Assembly (NCBI GenBank): GCA_015060625.1
Contig: SUYC01000008.1
Coordinates: 62,001-126,000 of the forward strand
Direction: 5' to 3'
Origin: Xylanibacter ruminicola
GTDB taxonomy: Bacteria > Bacteroidota > Bacteroidia > Bacteroidales > Bacteroidaceae
DNA: 64,000 nt
The translations under genes were made by a program, and so were the position numbers. Below the pieces are notes generated by a model. The model ran no database searches, had not been told where the DNA came from, and saw only the letters and a program-made list of their open reading frames with translations. The stretch's first letter is position 1. Every line of letters starts with the position of its first letter. Positions 26,413 through 35,335 of the stretch are shown one piece after another.

Positions 26413-28881
26413 ATGAAGAGATCTCTATTGGTATTATCATTGTTGTTCACTACCCTGTTGGTGCAGGCTCAGATGAGCGACATTCAGGTGATGCAGTATG
26501 TCCAGCGCGAGATGAAGAACGGTTCGTCTCAGTCGCAGATTGCTACTAAACTCATGCAGAAAGGCGTTACCATGCAGCAGTTGCAGCGTGTGCGCAGTCA
26601 GTATGAAAAGTTGAACGGCACCTCAGCGGTGCGTTCATCAGGTTCAACCACCGATCAGCTTACGGCTGATAGCCGTATGCGAGAGAGCAACGGTGCGGTG
26701 CGTGTTGATGCTGAGGGTAACGAACTGTATGTGCAGAAGGTTGGTAGCAGCAATACCGACGAAGATATGCTGGAGAACTCTAACTTGAGCAATCGTCAGC
26801 AAGTTTATATCCCTGATTCAGTGAATACCATCAACGGCAAACGTGTGTTCGGCCGTGATATCTTCAACAACAAGGCCCTTTCGTTCGAGCCCAACATGAA
26901 TATCGCCACTCCTACCTCGTATATCGTAGGTCCTGGCGATAAGGTGTTCGTCGATGTCTATGGTGGTTCTCAAAAGTCAGAACAGATGGAGGTAGGCCCC
27001 GATGGTTCTATCGTGGTTACTGGTTACGGTCCTATCCACATTGCAGGTCTGTCGGTTGCAGCTGCCAATGCCAAGATCAAACAGACCCTTGGCAAGCGCT
27101 ATAGCAGTTCAAAGATTCGCATGACGTTGGGTCAGACCCGTACCATTATGGTCAATGTGATGGGCGAGGTGATGGCACCTGGTACTTACACCCTTTCGGC
27201 CTTCGCCAGTGTGTTCCATGCCCTGTATATGGCTGGTGGCGTAAATAGTTTGGGTACATTGCGTGATATCAAGGTGTTCCGTGGTGGTCGTCAGATTGCT
27301 TCGGTCGATATCTACGATTATATCCTCAATGGAAAGCTCTCAGGCAATATCCGTTTGGCCGAGAATGATGTCATCATGGTAGGCCCTTATCAGAACATCG
27401 TCGATGTGGCTGGTAATGTCAAGCGCCCCATGGCCTACGAGATGAAGAAGAACGAGAGCATTGCTACCCTGTTCAAGTATGCCGGTGGTTTTACAGGCGA
27501 TGCTTACAAAAAATCGGTTCGTGTTAATCGTGTGGCAGGCGAGAAATATTCGGTTTACAATATCAACGAGTTCGATATGTCGAGCTTCCGCTTGCAGGAT
27601 GGCGACTCAGTGACTGTCGGTGGTAACCTTCGTCGTTACGAGAATATGGTCGAGATTGCAGGTGCTGTGTTCCGCCCCGGACAGTATAGCTTGGGTGGCA
27701 ATATCACAACTGTTAAGAGTTTGATCGAGCAGGCCGACGGCTTGACCGAAGATGCCTTTGCCGGTCGCGGTGTTTTGCATCGTATGAAAGCCGATCGCAC
27801 CCGTCGTGTCATCTCACTCGATATCCAGGGCATTCTCAACGGCACTGTAGCCGATGTACCTTTGGAGAACGAAGATGTGCTCACCATCGCCTCTAAGCAG
27901 GAAAAGACCAACGAGCGCACCGTTACTATCTTTGGCGAGGTGATGTTCCCTGCTACTTACGAGTATGCCGATGACGAGTCAATCGAAGACCTGATTATCC
28001 AGGCTGGTGGCCTCACCGATGCAGCTTCTACCGTTAAGGTTGATGTGTCGCGTCGCATGATTGATCCTAAGGCTACCGAGGATTCTCCTGAGGTGGCCCA
28101 GACCTTCTCTTTCACTTTGAAAGATGGTTTCGTCGTTGACGGTTCTAAGGACTTCACACTGCAGCCTTACGATGAGGTGTATGTGCGTAAAAGTCCCGGT
28201 TATATGCCCCAGCGCAATGTCAGTGTCGAGGGCGAGGTGCTCTTCGCAGGTAATTATCCTTTGACACGTAAAAACCAGCGTCTCAGCGAGGTGGTGAAGG
28301 CCGCCGGTGGTGTCACCAAAGAGGCTTATATCCGTGGTGCTCGTATCGAGCGCCCCATGAACGCTGATGAGAAGTTCCGCCTCAATCGTATTCTCCAGTT
28401 GGCTAAGGTGCAGTCAGGTGCTGGTTTCGATGCCAATAAGGTTGAGCAGGATAGCGTTTACTATGTGGCCATCGAACTTGATAAAGCATTAGCTAATCCT
28501 GGTTCCGACTATGATGTCGTTCTCCGCGAGGGCGACCGTATTATCGTACCCGAGTTCAGTGGTACCGTTAAGATTGATGGTAATGTGATGTATCCCAACA
28601 CTGCCAGCTATAGCAGTGGTAAGAGTTACAAGTGGTATGTTAAGAACCAGGCCGGTGGTTTCGGTATGGGCGCCAAAAAGTCGCGTGCATTCATTCTCTA
28701 TCAGAATGGTGCCGTTAAGAAGGCTAGCGGTGCTAAGATTGAGCCAGGTTGCGAAATCTTCGTGCCCAGCAAAACTCGTTCTACTAACGATAAGATTAGC
28801 ATGATTGCTAACCTTGGCACCTCTCTCGCCACCATGGTTACCATGCTGGCCACAGTTACAAACCTGATAAAGACATTCTAA
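26413..28881 (+). CDS. Wza-type outer-membrane polysaccharide export protein (SLBB repeats)
   Basis: Wza-like proteins form the outer-membrane channel for capsule or exopolysaccharide. The 822-residue protein has a signal peptide (cut near VQAQ), the polysaccharide export domain around TSYIVGPGDKVFVDVYG (about residue 172 on), and a series of SLBB domains recognisable by repeated VxGEVxxPGTY-like elements (VNVMGEVMAPGTY, VTIFGEVMFPATY, VSVEGEVLFAGNY). It is much longer than the E. coli protein, as usual for Bacteroidetes members with several SLBB repeats. A hydrophobic stretch near the C-terminus may cross the membrane. It precedes the Wzz-type gene by 6 bases and opens the capsule locus. Confidence 0.9.
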   Translation: MKRSLLVLSLLFTTLLVQAQMSDIQVMQYVQREMKNGSSQSQIATKLMQKGVTMQQLQRVRSQYEKLNGTSAVRSSGSTTDQLTADSRMRESNGAVRVDAEGNELYVQKVGSSNTDEDMLENSNLSNRQQVYIPDSVNTINGKRVFGRDIFNNKALSFEPNMNIATPTSYIVGPGDKVFVDVYGGSQKSEQMEVGPDGSIVVTGYGPIHIAGLSVAAANAKIKQTLGKRYSSSKIRMTLGQTRTIMVNVMGEVMAPGTYTLSAFASVFHALYMAGGVNSLGTLRDIKVFRGGRQIASVDIYDYILNGKLSGNIRLAENDVIMVGPYQNIVDVAGNVKRPMAYEMKKNESIATLFKYAGGFTGDAYKKSVRVNRVAGEKYSVYNINEFDMSSFRLQDGDSVTVGGNLRRYENMVEIAGAVFRPGQYSLGGNITTVKSLIEQADGLTEDAFAGRGVLHRMKADRTRRVISLDIQGILNGTVADVPLENEDVLTIASKQEKTNERTVTIFGEVMFPATYEYADDESIEDLIIQAGGLTDAASTVKVDVSRRMIDPKATEDSPEVAQTFSFTLKDGFVVDGSKDFTLQPYDEVYVRKSPGYMPQRNVSVEGEVLFAGNYPLTRKNQRLSEVVKAAGGVTKEAYIRGARIERPMNADEKFRLNRILQLAKVQSGAGFDANKVEQDSVYYVAIELDKALANPGSDYDVVLREGDRIIVPEFSGTVKIDGNVMYPNTASYSSGKSYKWYVKNQAGGFGMGAKKSRAFILYQNGAVKKASGAKIEPGCEIFVPSKTRSTNDKISMIANLGTSLATMVTMLATVTNLIKTF

Positions 28882-28887
28882 CGTAAT

Positions 28888-29964
28888 ATGGAGCAGAATC
28901 AACAAAATCAGATAAATCCACAGGTTCGCAAACCTCAGCCCATCGATTTTGGTGCCATCTGGCAGGCCATCAAGAGCAATCGTAAACTCTATTATATCGT
29001 ATTGCCTATCGCCTTTGTGGTGGCTGTTGTGATAGCTAAGTCTATCCCCACTTACTATAAGTGCGAGGTGATGTTGGCTCCCGAGTCAGGCGGTGGCGGT
29101 GGTAGCGCAAGTCAATTAGCATCTTTGGCTAGTTCCTTTGGTGTTAACATTGGTGGCGGTGGCAATGCTGGTGGTGATGCCATTACACCAACGTTGTATC
29201 CCGACCTGATGAAGAGCACCGACTTTAAAACCTCACTCTTTCCCATTAAGGTGCATGGCAAGAATGCCAAAACGTCCATGACCTATTACGATTATCTCAA
29301 GAATGAGTGGAAAGAGCCTTGGTGGGAAGATTTCTTTGGTCTGATGGCGCCCGAGAAGAAGCAGGATACTCTGGTGAATAACTTCGAACTCACAGGCGAG
29401 CAGGCACGTATTGCTGGTATGATTATGAAGAATGTGGTTTGTAAGATTGATAAGAAGACCAATCTGATTTCTATCAGCGTCACCACTCAGGAACCCTATA
29501 TCGCAGCTTTGCTGGCTGATTCTGTAAAGACGCGTTTGCAGGATTTCCTGACCGAATACCGTACCCAGAAGTCGCGCCATGATTTGGAGTATGCCGAGAT
29601 GCTGCAGCAACAGGCTAAGAAGGATTACGAGCATGCCCGTCAGAAATATGTGGAATTTGTAGATGCTAATCAGGATGTTGTCCTGGAAAGCATCCGCCAA
29701 ATGCAGACCGATTTGGAAAACGATTTGCAGTTGCAGTATAACAACTACAATACGTTGAGTGCTCAGGTGCTGGCTTATAAGGCCAAAGTGCAAGAGGCAA
29801 CCCCTGCTTTCACCACCCTTCAGCGTGCTACGGTACCCTTAGCCCCTGCTGGTCCTAAACGCCCATTAATACTTTTTGTATGCCTGTTTTTGGCAGCTAT
29901 GGTTACTACCATTTGGGTGTTGCATAAAGAGCATCAGCTCAAGCCACTTTTGGGCTTGTCATAA
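28888..29964 (+). CDS. Wzz-type chain-length determinant / co-polymerase
   Basis: Wzz proteins set the chain length of Wzy-made polysaccharide and link inner and outer membrane export. The 358-residue protein has an N-terminal membrane segment (YYIVLPIAFVVAVVIA, about 50-65), a periplasmic region with a glycine-rich loop, a long helical stretch (about 210-290, HDLEYAEMLQQQAKKDYE), and a second membrane segment near 325-345 after the PLAPAGPKRP motif typical of this family. No tyrosine-kinase domain is fused, unlike Wzc. It is 6 bases after the Wza-type gene, and a strong terminator follows, so the two export genes form their own transcription unit. Confidence 0.88.
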   Translation: MEQNQQNQINPQVRKPQPIDFGAIWQAIKSNRKLYYIVLPIAFVVAVVIAKSIPTYYKCEVMLAPESGGGGGSASQLASLASSFGVNIGGGGNAGGDAITPTLYPDLMKSTDFKTSLFPIKVHGKNAKTSMTYYDYLKNEWKEPWWEDFFGLMAPEKKQDTLVNNFELTGEQARIAGMIMKNVVCKIDKKTNLISISVTTQEPYIAALLADSVKTRLQDFLTEYRTQKSRHDLEYAEMLQQQAKKDYEHARQKYVEFVDANQDVVLESIRQMQTDLENDLQLQYNNYNTLSAQVLAYKAKVQEATPAFTTLQRATVPLAPAGPKRPLILFVCLFLAAMVTTIWVLHKEHQLKPLLGLS

Positions 29965-29980
29965 TAGCAGAAATATCGCA

Positions 29981-30035
29981 AAAAGACGGAAGATGACGAA
30001 TAATTTTTGGATAAAGCGTCATTTTCCGTCTTTTT
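29981..30035 (+). terminator. Large hairpin terminator after the export genes
   Basis: A 17-18 base stem (AAAGACGGAAGATGACG with CGTCATTTTCCGTCTTT) and an 18-base loop, followed by TTTTTATTTG. The right arm runs into the promoter of the next transcription unit. Confidence 0.75.
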
Positions 30036-30036
30036 A

Positions 30037-30068
30037 TTTGGCAGTATCGCAAAATTCCCTTATCTTTG
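30037..30068 (+). promoter_or_regulatory. Promoter of the capsule biosynthesis genes
   Basis: TTTG at 30037-30040, a 20-base spacer and TATCTTTG at 30061-30068, directly behind the terminator. No inverted repeats flank it, so it shows no sign of being an invertible promoter. Confidence 0.68.
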
Positions 30069-30293
30069 CAAGCGGAAAAGGGAAATCGATTTCTTAAAGC
30101 CCCCAAGTACCGCATAGTTAATAAAAGCAAAATTTTTGATAACGTACTGACTTATAACTATTTATATTTGTCAGCTCGGAATATCTTCTTTGCGCCTAAT
30201 CGTAAATACCCCGCTCTTGCATGAGCAAATCGCTCACTGAGTGTTTTAGTATGGTATTAGATATAGCGCTTTTAGCGCATAAGCAATATATTA
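30069..30293 (+). other. Long structured leader of the capsule operon
   Basis: About 220 untranslated bases separate the promoter at 30037-30068 from rmlC. Within it, GCTC (30213-30216), GAGC (30223-30226) and GCTC (30232-30235) can form two mutually exclusive hairpins. A GCGC-TTTTA-GCGC hairpin (30266-30278) sits 15 bases before the ATG. A second weak -7-like box, TATATTTG, is at 30163-30170. No U-run follows these hairpins, so a classical attenuator is not proven. Control of capsule expression at the leader is an inference from its length and pairing. Confidence 0.45.
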
Positions 30294-30848
30294 ATGGAAG
30301 TTATAACAACATCAATTGACGGTGTGTTCATTATTGAGCCCCGCATTTTTGAAGATAGCCGCGGCTATTTCTTCGAATCCTTCTCGCAGCGAGAGTTCGA
30401 AGAAAAAATAGGCCCCATCAATTTCGTTCAGGACAACGAGTCCAAGTCAAGCTATGGCGTAATGCGTGGCTTGCACTTTCAGCGCCCTCCCTTCACTCAG
30501 AGCAAACTGGTGCGTTGTGTCAAAGGTGCTGTTCTTGATGTGGCCGTTGATATTCGCAAAGGCTCCCCAACTTATGGTCAGCACGTGGCTGTAGAACTCA
30601 CTGAGGATAATCATCGCCAGTTCTTTATCCCCAAGGGATTCGCTCATGGCTTTGCAGTGTTGAGTGAAACAGCAGTATTCCAATACAAGTGTGATGAGTT
30701 CTATCACCCCGAGGCTGATGGCGGCATCAGTATCTTGGATGAAAGTCTGAATATCGATTGGCATATCCCCACGGATAAAGCCATCCTCTCCGACAAGGAT
30801 ACCAAACATCCCCTCCTCAAAGATTTCGATACTCCTTTCAATTACTAA
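30294..30848 (+). CDS. rfbC: dTDP-4-dehydrorhamnose 3,5-epimerase
   Basis: RmlC/RfbC epimerises dTDP-4-keto-6-deoxyglucose on the way to dTDP-L-rhamnose. The 184-residue protein has the expected length and motifs: EPRIFEDSRGYFFESF, the catalytic-His motif MRGLHFQRPP, KLVRCVKGAVLDVAVDIRKGSPTYG, and FIPKGFAHGFAVLSE. The other genes of the pathway (rmlA, rmlB, rmlD) are not in the window and must be elsewhere if rhamnose is made. It is the first gene after the long leader. A broken gene fragment and the phosphonate genes follow. Confidence 0.95.
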   Translation: MEVITTSIDGVFIIEPRIFEDSRGYFFESFSQREFEEKIGPINFVQDNESKSSYGVMRGLHFQRPPFTQSKLVRCVKGAVLDVAVDIRKGSPTYGQHVAVELTEDNHRQFFIPKGFAHGFAVLSETAVFQYKCDEFYHPEADGGISILDESLNIDWHIPTDKAILSDKDTKHPLLKDFDTPFNY

Positions 30849-30853
30849 TCGGC

Positions 30854-31003
30854 ATGAAATACCCCATAGGAATCCTGAATTTCGGTGAAGTTAGGCGTAA
30901 TGGTTATGCCTATGTGGATAAGACTGCACTGCTGTATAAGTTGGTGTCGGAGAAAGAGAACACTCAAGTCGTGATTCTTGTTGATGAAAAATTAAAATTG
31001 TAA
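30854..31003 (+). pseudogene. Remnant of an AAA-ATPase-like / PD-(D/E)XK (DUF1703) gene
   Basis: A 49-codon frame begins MKYPIGILNFGEVRRNGYAYV and continues DKTALLYKLV, the conserved N-terminus of the AAA-ATPase-like family common in Bacteroidales. Full-length members have more than 500 residues. The P-loop region that normally follows is missing, and the frame jumps to QVVILVDE, which resembles the later Walker B strand of the same family, before a stop. It is therefore an internally deleted remnant. It lies 5 bases after rfbC and 4 bases before the PEP mutase gene. A second remnant of the same family lies at 48674-49061 in opposite orientation. Confidence 0.7.
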
Positions 31004-31007
31004 TTAT

Positions 31008-32318
31008 ATGGCAAAAACAGTTTATCTGGGCATGATTGGCGATATCATGCATCCAGGATTGATTAACATTATTAATGTAGGTGCCAAGTATGGCGATGTG
31101 ATGATTGGTCTGTTCACGGATAAGGCTATTGCTACGCATAAGCGTCTCCCTTATCTGACCTATGAGCAGCGTAAGAATGTTATTGAGAATATCAAAGGCG
31201 TTTCATCGATCGTGCCACAGGATGAGTGGAGCTATGTTCCCAATCTGTTGAAGTATAAGCCTGATTATATTATTCATGGTGATGACTGGCAGATGGGACC
31301 TGATAAGTATATCCGTGATGAAGTGTTCAAAACTATGGAGAAACTCGGCGGTGAGGTGATTGAGATTCCTTATACAAAGGGAATTTCAGCATCTGCTTTG
31401 AAGGATGAGATAGACTCTCTGGGTGTTACACCTCAGCAGCGACTTGCTTCTCTTCGCCGACTGATTTCGGCTAAGCCTGTCGTTCGTATTTTGGAGTCGC
31501 ATAATGGACTGACGGGTCTTATCGCTGAGCATACCAGTGTTGAGGTGAATGGTCAGCATCGAGAGTTTGATGGCATGTGGGCTTCGTCACTTACCGATTC
31601 TACATCAAAGGGAAAGCCTGATATCGAAGCTGTTGACCTGACTACACGTCTGCATGACTTGAATGATACGCTGGAGGTAACCACCAAGCCCGTTATCTAT
31701 GATGGTGATACAGGTGGTAAGCTGGAGCATTTCGTCTTTACAGTTCGAACACTCGAGCGCTTGGGTATCTCTGCAGTTATCATCGAGGATAAGGTAGGTT
31801 TAAAACAGAACTCACTCTTTGGCACAGATGCTATTCAGACACAGGATACCATCGAGGGCTTCTGCAATAAGATTAAGGCTGGTAAGGATGCTCAGATCAC
31901 ACGCGATTTCATGATTATCTCGCGTTGCGAGTCTCTGATTGCAGGCAAGTCTGTTGACGATGCTTTGGAACGTTGCCATGCATATGTGGCAGCTGGTGCT
32001 GATGGTGTGATGATCCACTCTAAGAACAAGAGTGGCGATGATATCAAGGAGTTCTGCTTGCGTTTCCGCGAGAAAGATCCTCACACTCCTATTGTGGCCG
32101 TTCCTACTACATACAATCAGTTCACAGAAGAAGAGTTGGCAGAGTGGGGTATTAACGTTGTGATTTATGCTAATCACATGCTTCGTAGTGCATATCCTGC
32201 TATGGTGAAATGTGCCGAGCGTATTCTCGAAACTTCGCGTAGTCTTGAGGCATCTGACGAGTACTGTATGCCTATCAAGCAGATTCTGAATCTTATTCCC
32301 GGTACCAAAAAGAAGTAA
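31008..32318 (+). CDS. aepX: Phosphoenolpyruvate mutase with N-terminal nucleotidyltransferase-like domain
   Basis: PEP mutase makes the C-P bond by converting phosphoenolpyruvate to phosphonopyruvate. In the 436-residue protein, residues 1-135 or so form a cytidylyltransferase-like fold in which the usual HxGH motif reads MHPGL, so this domain may be inactive. The mutase domain follows, with the diagnostic EDKVGLKQNS motif near residues 265-275 and DGVMIHSKNK. The fused layout matches AepX of Bacteroides capsule loci. It is the first of four consecutive genes (mutase, decarboxylase, transaminase, cytidylyltransferase) separated by 2-7 bases, which together would give CMP-2-aminoethylphosphonate. 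Confidence 0.95.
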   Translation: MAKTVYLGMIGDIMHPGLINIINVGAKYGDVMIGLFTDKAIATHKRLPYLTYEQRKNVIENIKGVSSIVPQDEWSYVPNLLKYKPDYIIHGDDWQMGPDKYIRDEVFKTMEKLGGEVIEIPYTKGISASALKDEIDSLGVTPQQRLASLRRLISAKPVVRILESHNGLTGLIAEHTSVEVNGQHREFDGMWASSLTDSTSKGKPDIEAVDLTTRLHDLNDTLEVTTKPVIYDGDTGGKLEHFVFTVRTLERLGISAVIIEDKVGLKQNSLFGTDAIQTQDTIEGFCNKIKAGKDAQITRDFMIISRCESLIAGKSVDDALERCHAYVAAGADGVMIHSKNKSGDDIKEFCLRFREKDPHTPIVAVPTTYNQFTEEELAEWGINVVIYANHMLRSAYPAMVKCAERILETSRSLEASDEYCMPIKQILNLIPGTKKK

Positions 32319-32320
32319 TT

Positions 32321-33457
32321 ATGATATCTCCAGAGTTTTTTTACAACAAATTGGCCAGCTATGGTATTGATTTCTATGCTGGAGTGCCTGATTCTCTGCT
32401 GAAGAATCTGTGTGCCTATATCACAGACCATGCAGATGCGGCTCACAATATCATCGCTGCCAACGAAGGTGGCGCCATGGGTCTTGCTGCAGGTCATTAT
32501 TTGGCCACTGGTCAGATTCCTGTTGTCTATATGCAGAATTCCGGTGAAGGCAATATCATCAATCCACTTGCATCTCTGACAGATCCGGATGTTTATAATA
32601 TTCCCGTTCTGTTGGTGATTGGATGGCGTGGCAAACCTGGTGTTCATGATGAGCCCCAGCATGTAAAGCAAGGAAAGGTGACGACCGGTTTGCTCAATGT
32701 GATGGGTATTGATTATACGGTGTTGAGTAAGGAGGAGGACAAGGCCGAGGCACAGATTAAGAAGGCTGTTGCCTATATGCAGGCTACTAAGCAGTGCTAT
32801 GCCCTGGTGATTGAGAAAGACACCTTTGATGCTTATGCATTACAGAATATAGAGAAGAACGACCTGACAATGTCGCGCGAGGAAGCTATTCAGACTGTGG
32901 CTGCCGCTTTGGATGCGAAAGATTGTATTGTGTCAACCACAGGTATGATTTCACGCGAACTCTTTGAGTATCGCACCTTTAAGGGTGAGGGACATGAGAG
33001 AGATTTCTTGACCGTAGGTTCTATGGGCCATGCTTCTCAGATTGCACTTGGCATTGCCTTGGCTAAGCAAGACCGCAAGGTGTGGTGCTTCGATGGTGAT
33101 GGCGCTTCAATCATGCACATGGGTAGCATGGCGATTGTTGCCAATAAGACCCCCAAAAACTATGTTCATGTAGTCTTCAATAATGGTGCCCATGATTCTG
33201 TCGGTGGTCAGCCTACTGTTGGTCTGAAGATTGATTTCCCAACCATTGCTAAGGCTGTCGGTTATAAGATTGTAATTAGTGTTGACTCAAAAGAGAAGTT
33301 AGAGAACGAGCTTTCAACTCTCAACGCTCAACTCTCAACTATTGGTGGTCCTGTATTTCTGGAGGTGAAGGTGAAGAAAGGCAATCGTAAGGATTTGGGA
33401 CGTCCTACTACCACACCGATAGAGAATAAGGAAGCATTGATGGATTTCTTAAAGTAG
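32321..33457 (+). CDS. aepY: Phosphonopyruvate decarboxylase
   Basis: This thiamine-diphosphate enzyme drives the unfavourable mutase reaction forward by turning phosphonopyruvate into phosphonoacetaldehyde. The 378-residue protein has the TPP-binding signature GDGASIMHMGSM followed by VFNNGAHDSVGGQP, and an N-terminal pyrimidine-binding half with ANEGGAMGLAAGHYLATG, where the Glu activates the cofactor. Near the C-terminus the stretch ELSTLNAQLSTIGG is encoded by a short-period DNA repeat (33311-33341), the same kind of insertion seen in rsgA and GH67. It starts 2 bases after the mutase gene. Confidence 0.95.
   Translation: MISPEFFYNKLASYGIDFYAGVPDSLLKNLCAYITDHADAAHNIIAANEGGAMGLAAGHYLATGQIPVVYMQNSGEGNIINPLASLTDPDVYNIPVLLVIGWRGKPGVHDEPQHVKQGKVTTGLLNVMGIDYTVLSKEEDKAEAQIKKAVAYMQATKQCYALVIEKDTFDAYALQNIEKNDLTMSREEAIQTVAAALDAKDCIVSTTGMISRELFEYRTFKGEGHERDFLTVGSMGHASQIALGIALAKQDRKVWCFDGDGASIMHMGSMAIVANKTPKNYVHVVFNNGAHDSVGGQPTVGLKIDFPTIAKAVGYKIVISVDSKEKLENELSTLNAQLSTIGGPVFLEVKVKKGNRKDLGRPTTTPIENKEALMDFLK
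33311..33341 (+). repeat. Short-period repeat inside aepY
   Basis: Imperfect tandem copies of a CTCAACT unit in frame within the decarboxylase gene, encoding LSTLNAQLSTI. Confidence 0.6.
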
Positions 33458-33464
33458 TATAATA

Positions 33465-34595
33465 ATGGAGACGATTAAAAGAAATGTGTTGCTGAACCCA
33501 GGTCCAGCTACGACAACTGATACCGTAAAATATGCGCAGGTAGTACCTGATATCTGTCCGCGCGAGAAAGAGTTTGCAGGTTTGATGAAGGGTCTTCGTT
33601 CTGACCTGTGTAAGGTAGCCCATGCGCCAGAACCCGAATATACTTCGGTTCTCTTCTGTGGTTCTGGTACTATCAATATTGATATTTGTATCAACTCTTT
33701 GGTTCCAGAGGGCAAGAAGGTGCTGGTGGTGAACAACGGCGCTTACAACTCTCGCGCTGTGGAAGTCTGCCAGATGTATCATATTCCCCATATCGATCTG
33801 AAGAGCAGTGTCTATGAGCAGCCAGACCTGAATGCTGTAGAGCAGGCATTGAAGGAGAATACCGATGTGGCAGTGGTATATTGCTGTCATCATGAGACAG
33901 GTACCGGTGTGCTCAACCCCATCCGTGAGATTGGTGCTTTGGCTCATAAGTATGGTGCTATCTTTATTAGCGACACAACCTCTTCGTTGGGTATGATTCC
34001 TTTTGATATCGTCAAGGACAATGTTGATTTCTGTATGGCGTCTGCCCAGAAGGGCCTGATGGCTATGTCGGGATTGAGTTTTGTCATTGGCCGTCGCGAT
34101 ATTATTGAGGCTTCGAAGAACTATCCCACACGTTCATATTATTGCAACCTCTATATGCAGTATGAGTGCTTCGAAAAGACCGGCGAGATGCACTTCACAC
34201 CTCCCGTACAGACCATCTATGCTACGATTCAGGCTCTGAAAGAATACTTTGAGGTGGGCGAGGCAGCTAAGTTTGCCCGTCATCGTGCCGTTTATGAAGC
34301 TATCCATAAGGGAGTTGCAGAATTAGGATTCAAGACTGTTATCGATCCTAAGATTGAGTCAGGTTTGGTCGTTTCAGTACTTTATCCGGATGATCCTAAC
34401 TTCACTTTCGAGAAGGTGCATGACTATTGCTATGAGCGTGGCTTCACGATCTATCCAGGTAAGATCAGTACAACCAATACATTCCGTTTGTGTTCATTGG
34501 GTACCATCACTCCCGAGGATATCAAGGACTTCTTCGTAGTACTGAAGGAGGCCATGGAAGCAAATCATATACAAATTCCTGCACAATACAAATAA
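33465..34595 (+). CDS. phnW: 2-aminoethylphosphonate:pyruvate aminotransferase
   Basis: The enzyme is a PLP-dependent class V aminotransferase. It is known mostly from phosphonate degradation, but it can run towards 2-aminoethylphosphonate when phosphonoacetaldehyde is supplied. The 376-residue protein has LLNPGPATTTDTVKYA at its start, the GSGTINID loop, the PLP-region Asp in ISDTTSSLGM, and the Schiff-base Lys in SAQKGLMAMSG. The partners on both sides (decarboxylase 7 bases upstream, cytidylyltransferase 3 bases downstream) show that here it works in biosynthesis of a capsule substituent. Confidence 0.93.
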   Translation: METIKRNVLLNPGPATTTDTVKYAQVVPDICPREKEFAGLMKGLRSDLCKVAHAPEPEYTSVLFCGSGTINIDICINSLVPEGKKVLVVNNGAYNSRAVEVCQMYHIPHIDLKSSVYEQPDLNAVEQALKENTDVAVVYCCHHETGTGVLNPIREIGALAHKYGAIFISDTTSSLGMIPFDIVKDNVDFCMASAQKGLMAMSGLSFVIGRRDIIEASKNYPTRSYYCNLYMQYECFEKTGEMHFTPPVQTIYATIQALKEYFEVGEAAKFARHRAVYEAIHKGVAELGFKTVIDPKIESGLVVSVLYPDDPNFTFEKVHDYCYERGFTIYPGKISTTNTFRLCSLGTITPEDIKDFFVVLKEAMEANHIQIPAQYK

Positions 34596-34598
34596 GGT

Positions 34599-35318
34599 AT
34601 GGTTACAACAGCAGTTATTATGGCAGCAGGATTGGGTAGTCGTTTCGGCAAGATGACCGAGACGATGCCCAAGGGATTTATAGAGGTGGGTGGCCTGTCT
34701 ATGGTCATCCGCTCTATTGAGACATTGATTTCTTGCGGTATTAAGCGTATCATTATTGGTACGGGTTATAAGAAAGAAGCCTACGAGGCTTTGAAGGAGA
34801 AGTATCCTCAAATAGAGTGTGTCTTTAGTCCTCGCTATGCAGAGACCAATAGCATGTACACACTTTGGAATTGTCGCGAGGCTATCGGTGACGACGATTT
34901 CTTCCTGTTGGAGTCAGATATTATTTATAGTAAGAATGCCATCACGGAGCTTCAGGAGGATGCGCATCCCGACATCATGCTGATAACGCCAGTCACCAAG
35001 TTCCAGGATCAGTATTATGTGGAGTATGATGCCAATGGCACGCTAACGAGATGTTCTACCAATAAGGCAGAAATAAATGCCAAGGGAGAGTTAGTAGGTA
35101 TTCACAAACTCTCATCTACTTTCTATCGCCAGATGTGTGCTGAGTATGAGCGGATCATCTCTGAAAAGCCAAAGTTGGGCTACGAGTACCAACTCCTGTG
35201 GATGTCGCAGAATGTCAGTCCGGTATATGTATATAACGCCTCTGATGTCAAGTGGTATGAGATTGACGACGAGGATGATTTAAAATACGCGGAACAATTT
35301 GTAGTGGGGGATTTGTAA
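34599..35318 (+). CDS. Nucleotidyltransferase, probable CTP:2-aminoethylphosphonate cytidylyltransferase (PntC-like)
   Basis: The 239-residue protein has the nucleotidyltransferase start MAAGLGSRFG with the following MPKGF, a YAETNSMYTLWNC element and the metal-binding SDIIYSK, as in LicC-type phosphocholine cytidylyltransferases and the related PntC enzymes that activate 2-aminoethylphosphonate with CTP. Position directly after the three phosphonate genes makes 2-aminoethylphosphonate the likely substrate. The product would be CMP-2-aminoethylphosphonate, a donor for capsule or lipid decoration. Phosphocholine as substrate cannot be excluded by motifs alone. Confidence 0.82.
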   Translation: MVTTAVIMAAGLGSRFGKMTETMPKGFIEVGGLSMVIRSIETLISCGIKRIIIGTGYKKEAYEALKEKYPQIECVFSPRYAETNSMYTLWNCREAIGDDDFFLLESDIIYSKNAITELQEDAHPDIMLITPVTKFQDQYYVEYDANGTLTRCSTNKAEINAKGELVGIHKLSSTFYRQMCAEYERIISEKPKLGYEYQLLWMSQNVSPVYVYNASDVKWYEIDDEDDLKYAEQFVVGDL

Positions 35319-35335
35319 ATTAATGATATCTTAAG

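Noticed and set aside
30037..30068. Invertible capsule promoter of the Bacteroides type
   Set aside because: No inverted repeats flank the promoter and no site-specific recombinase gene is in the window.
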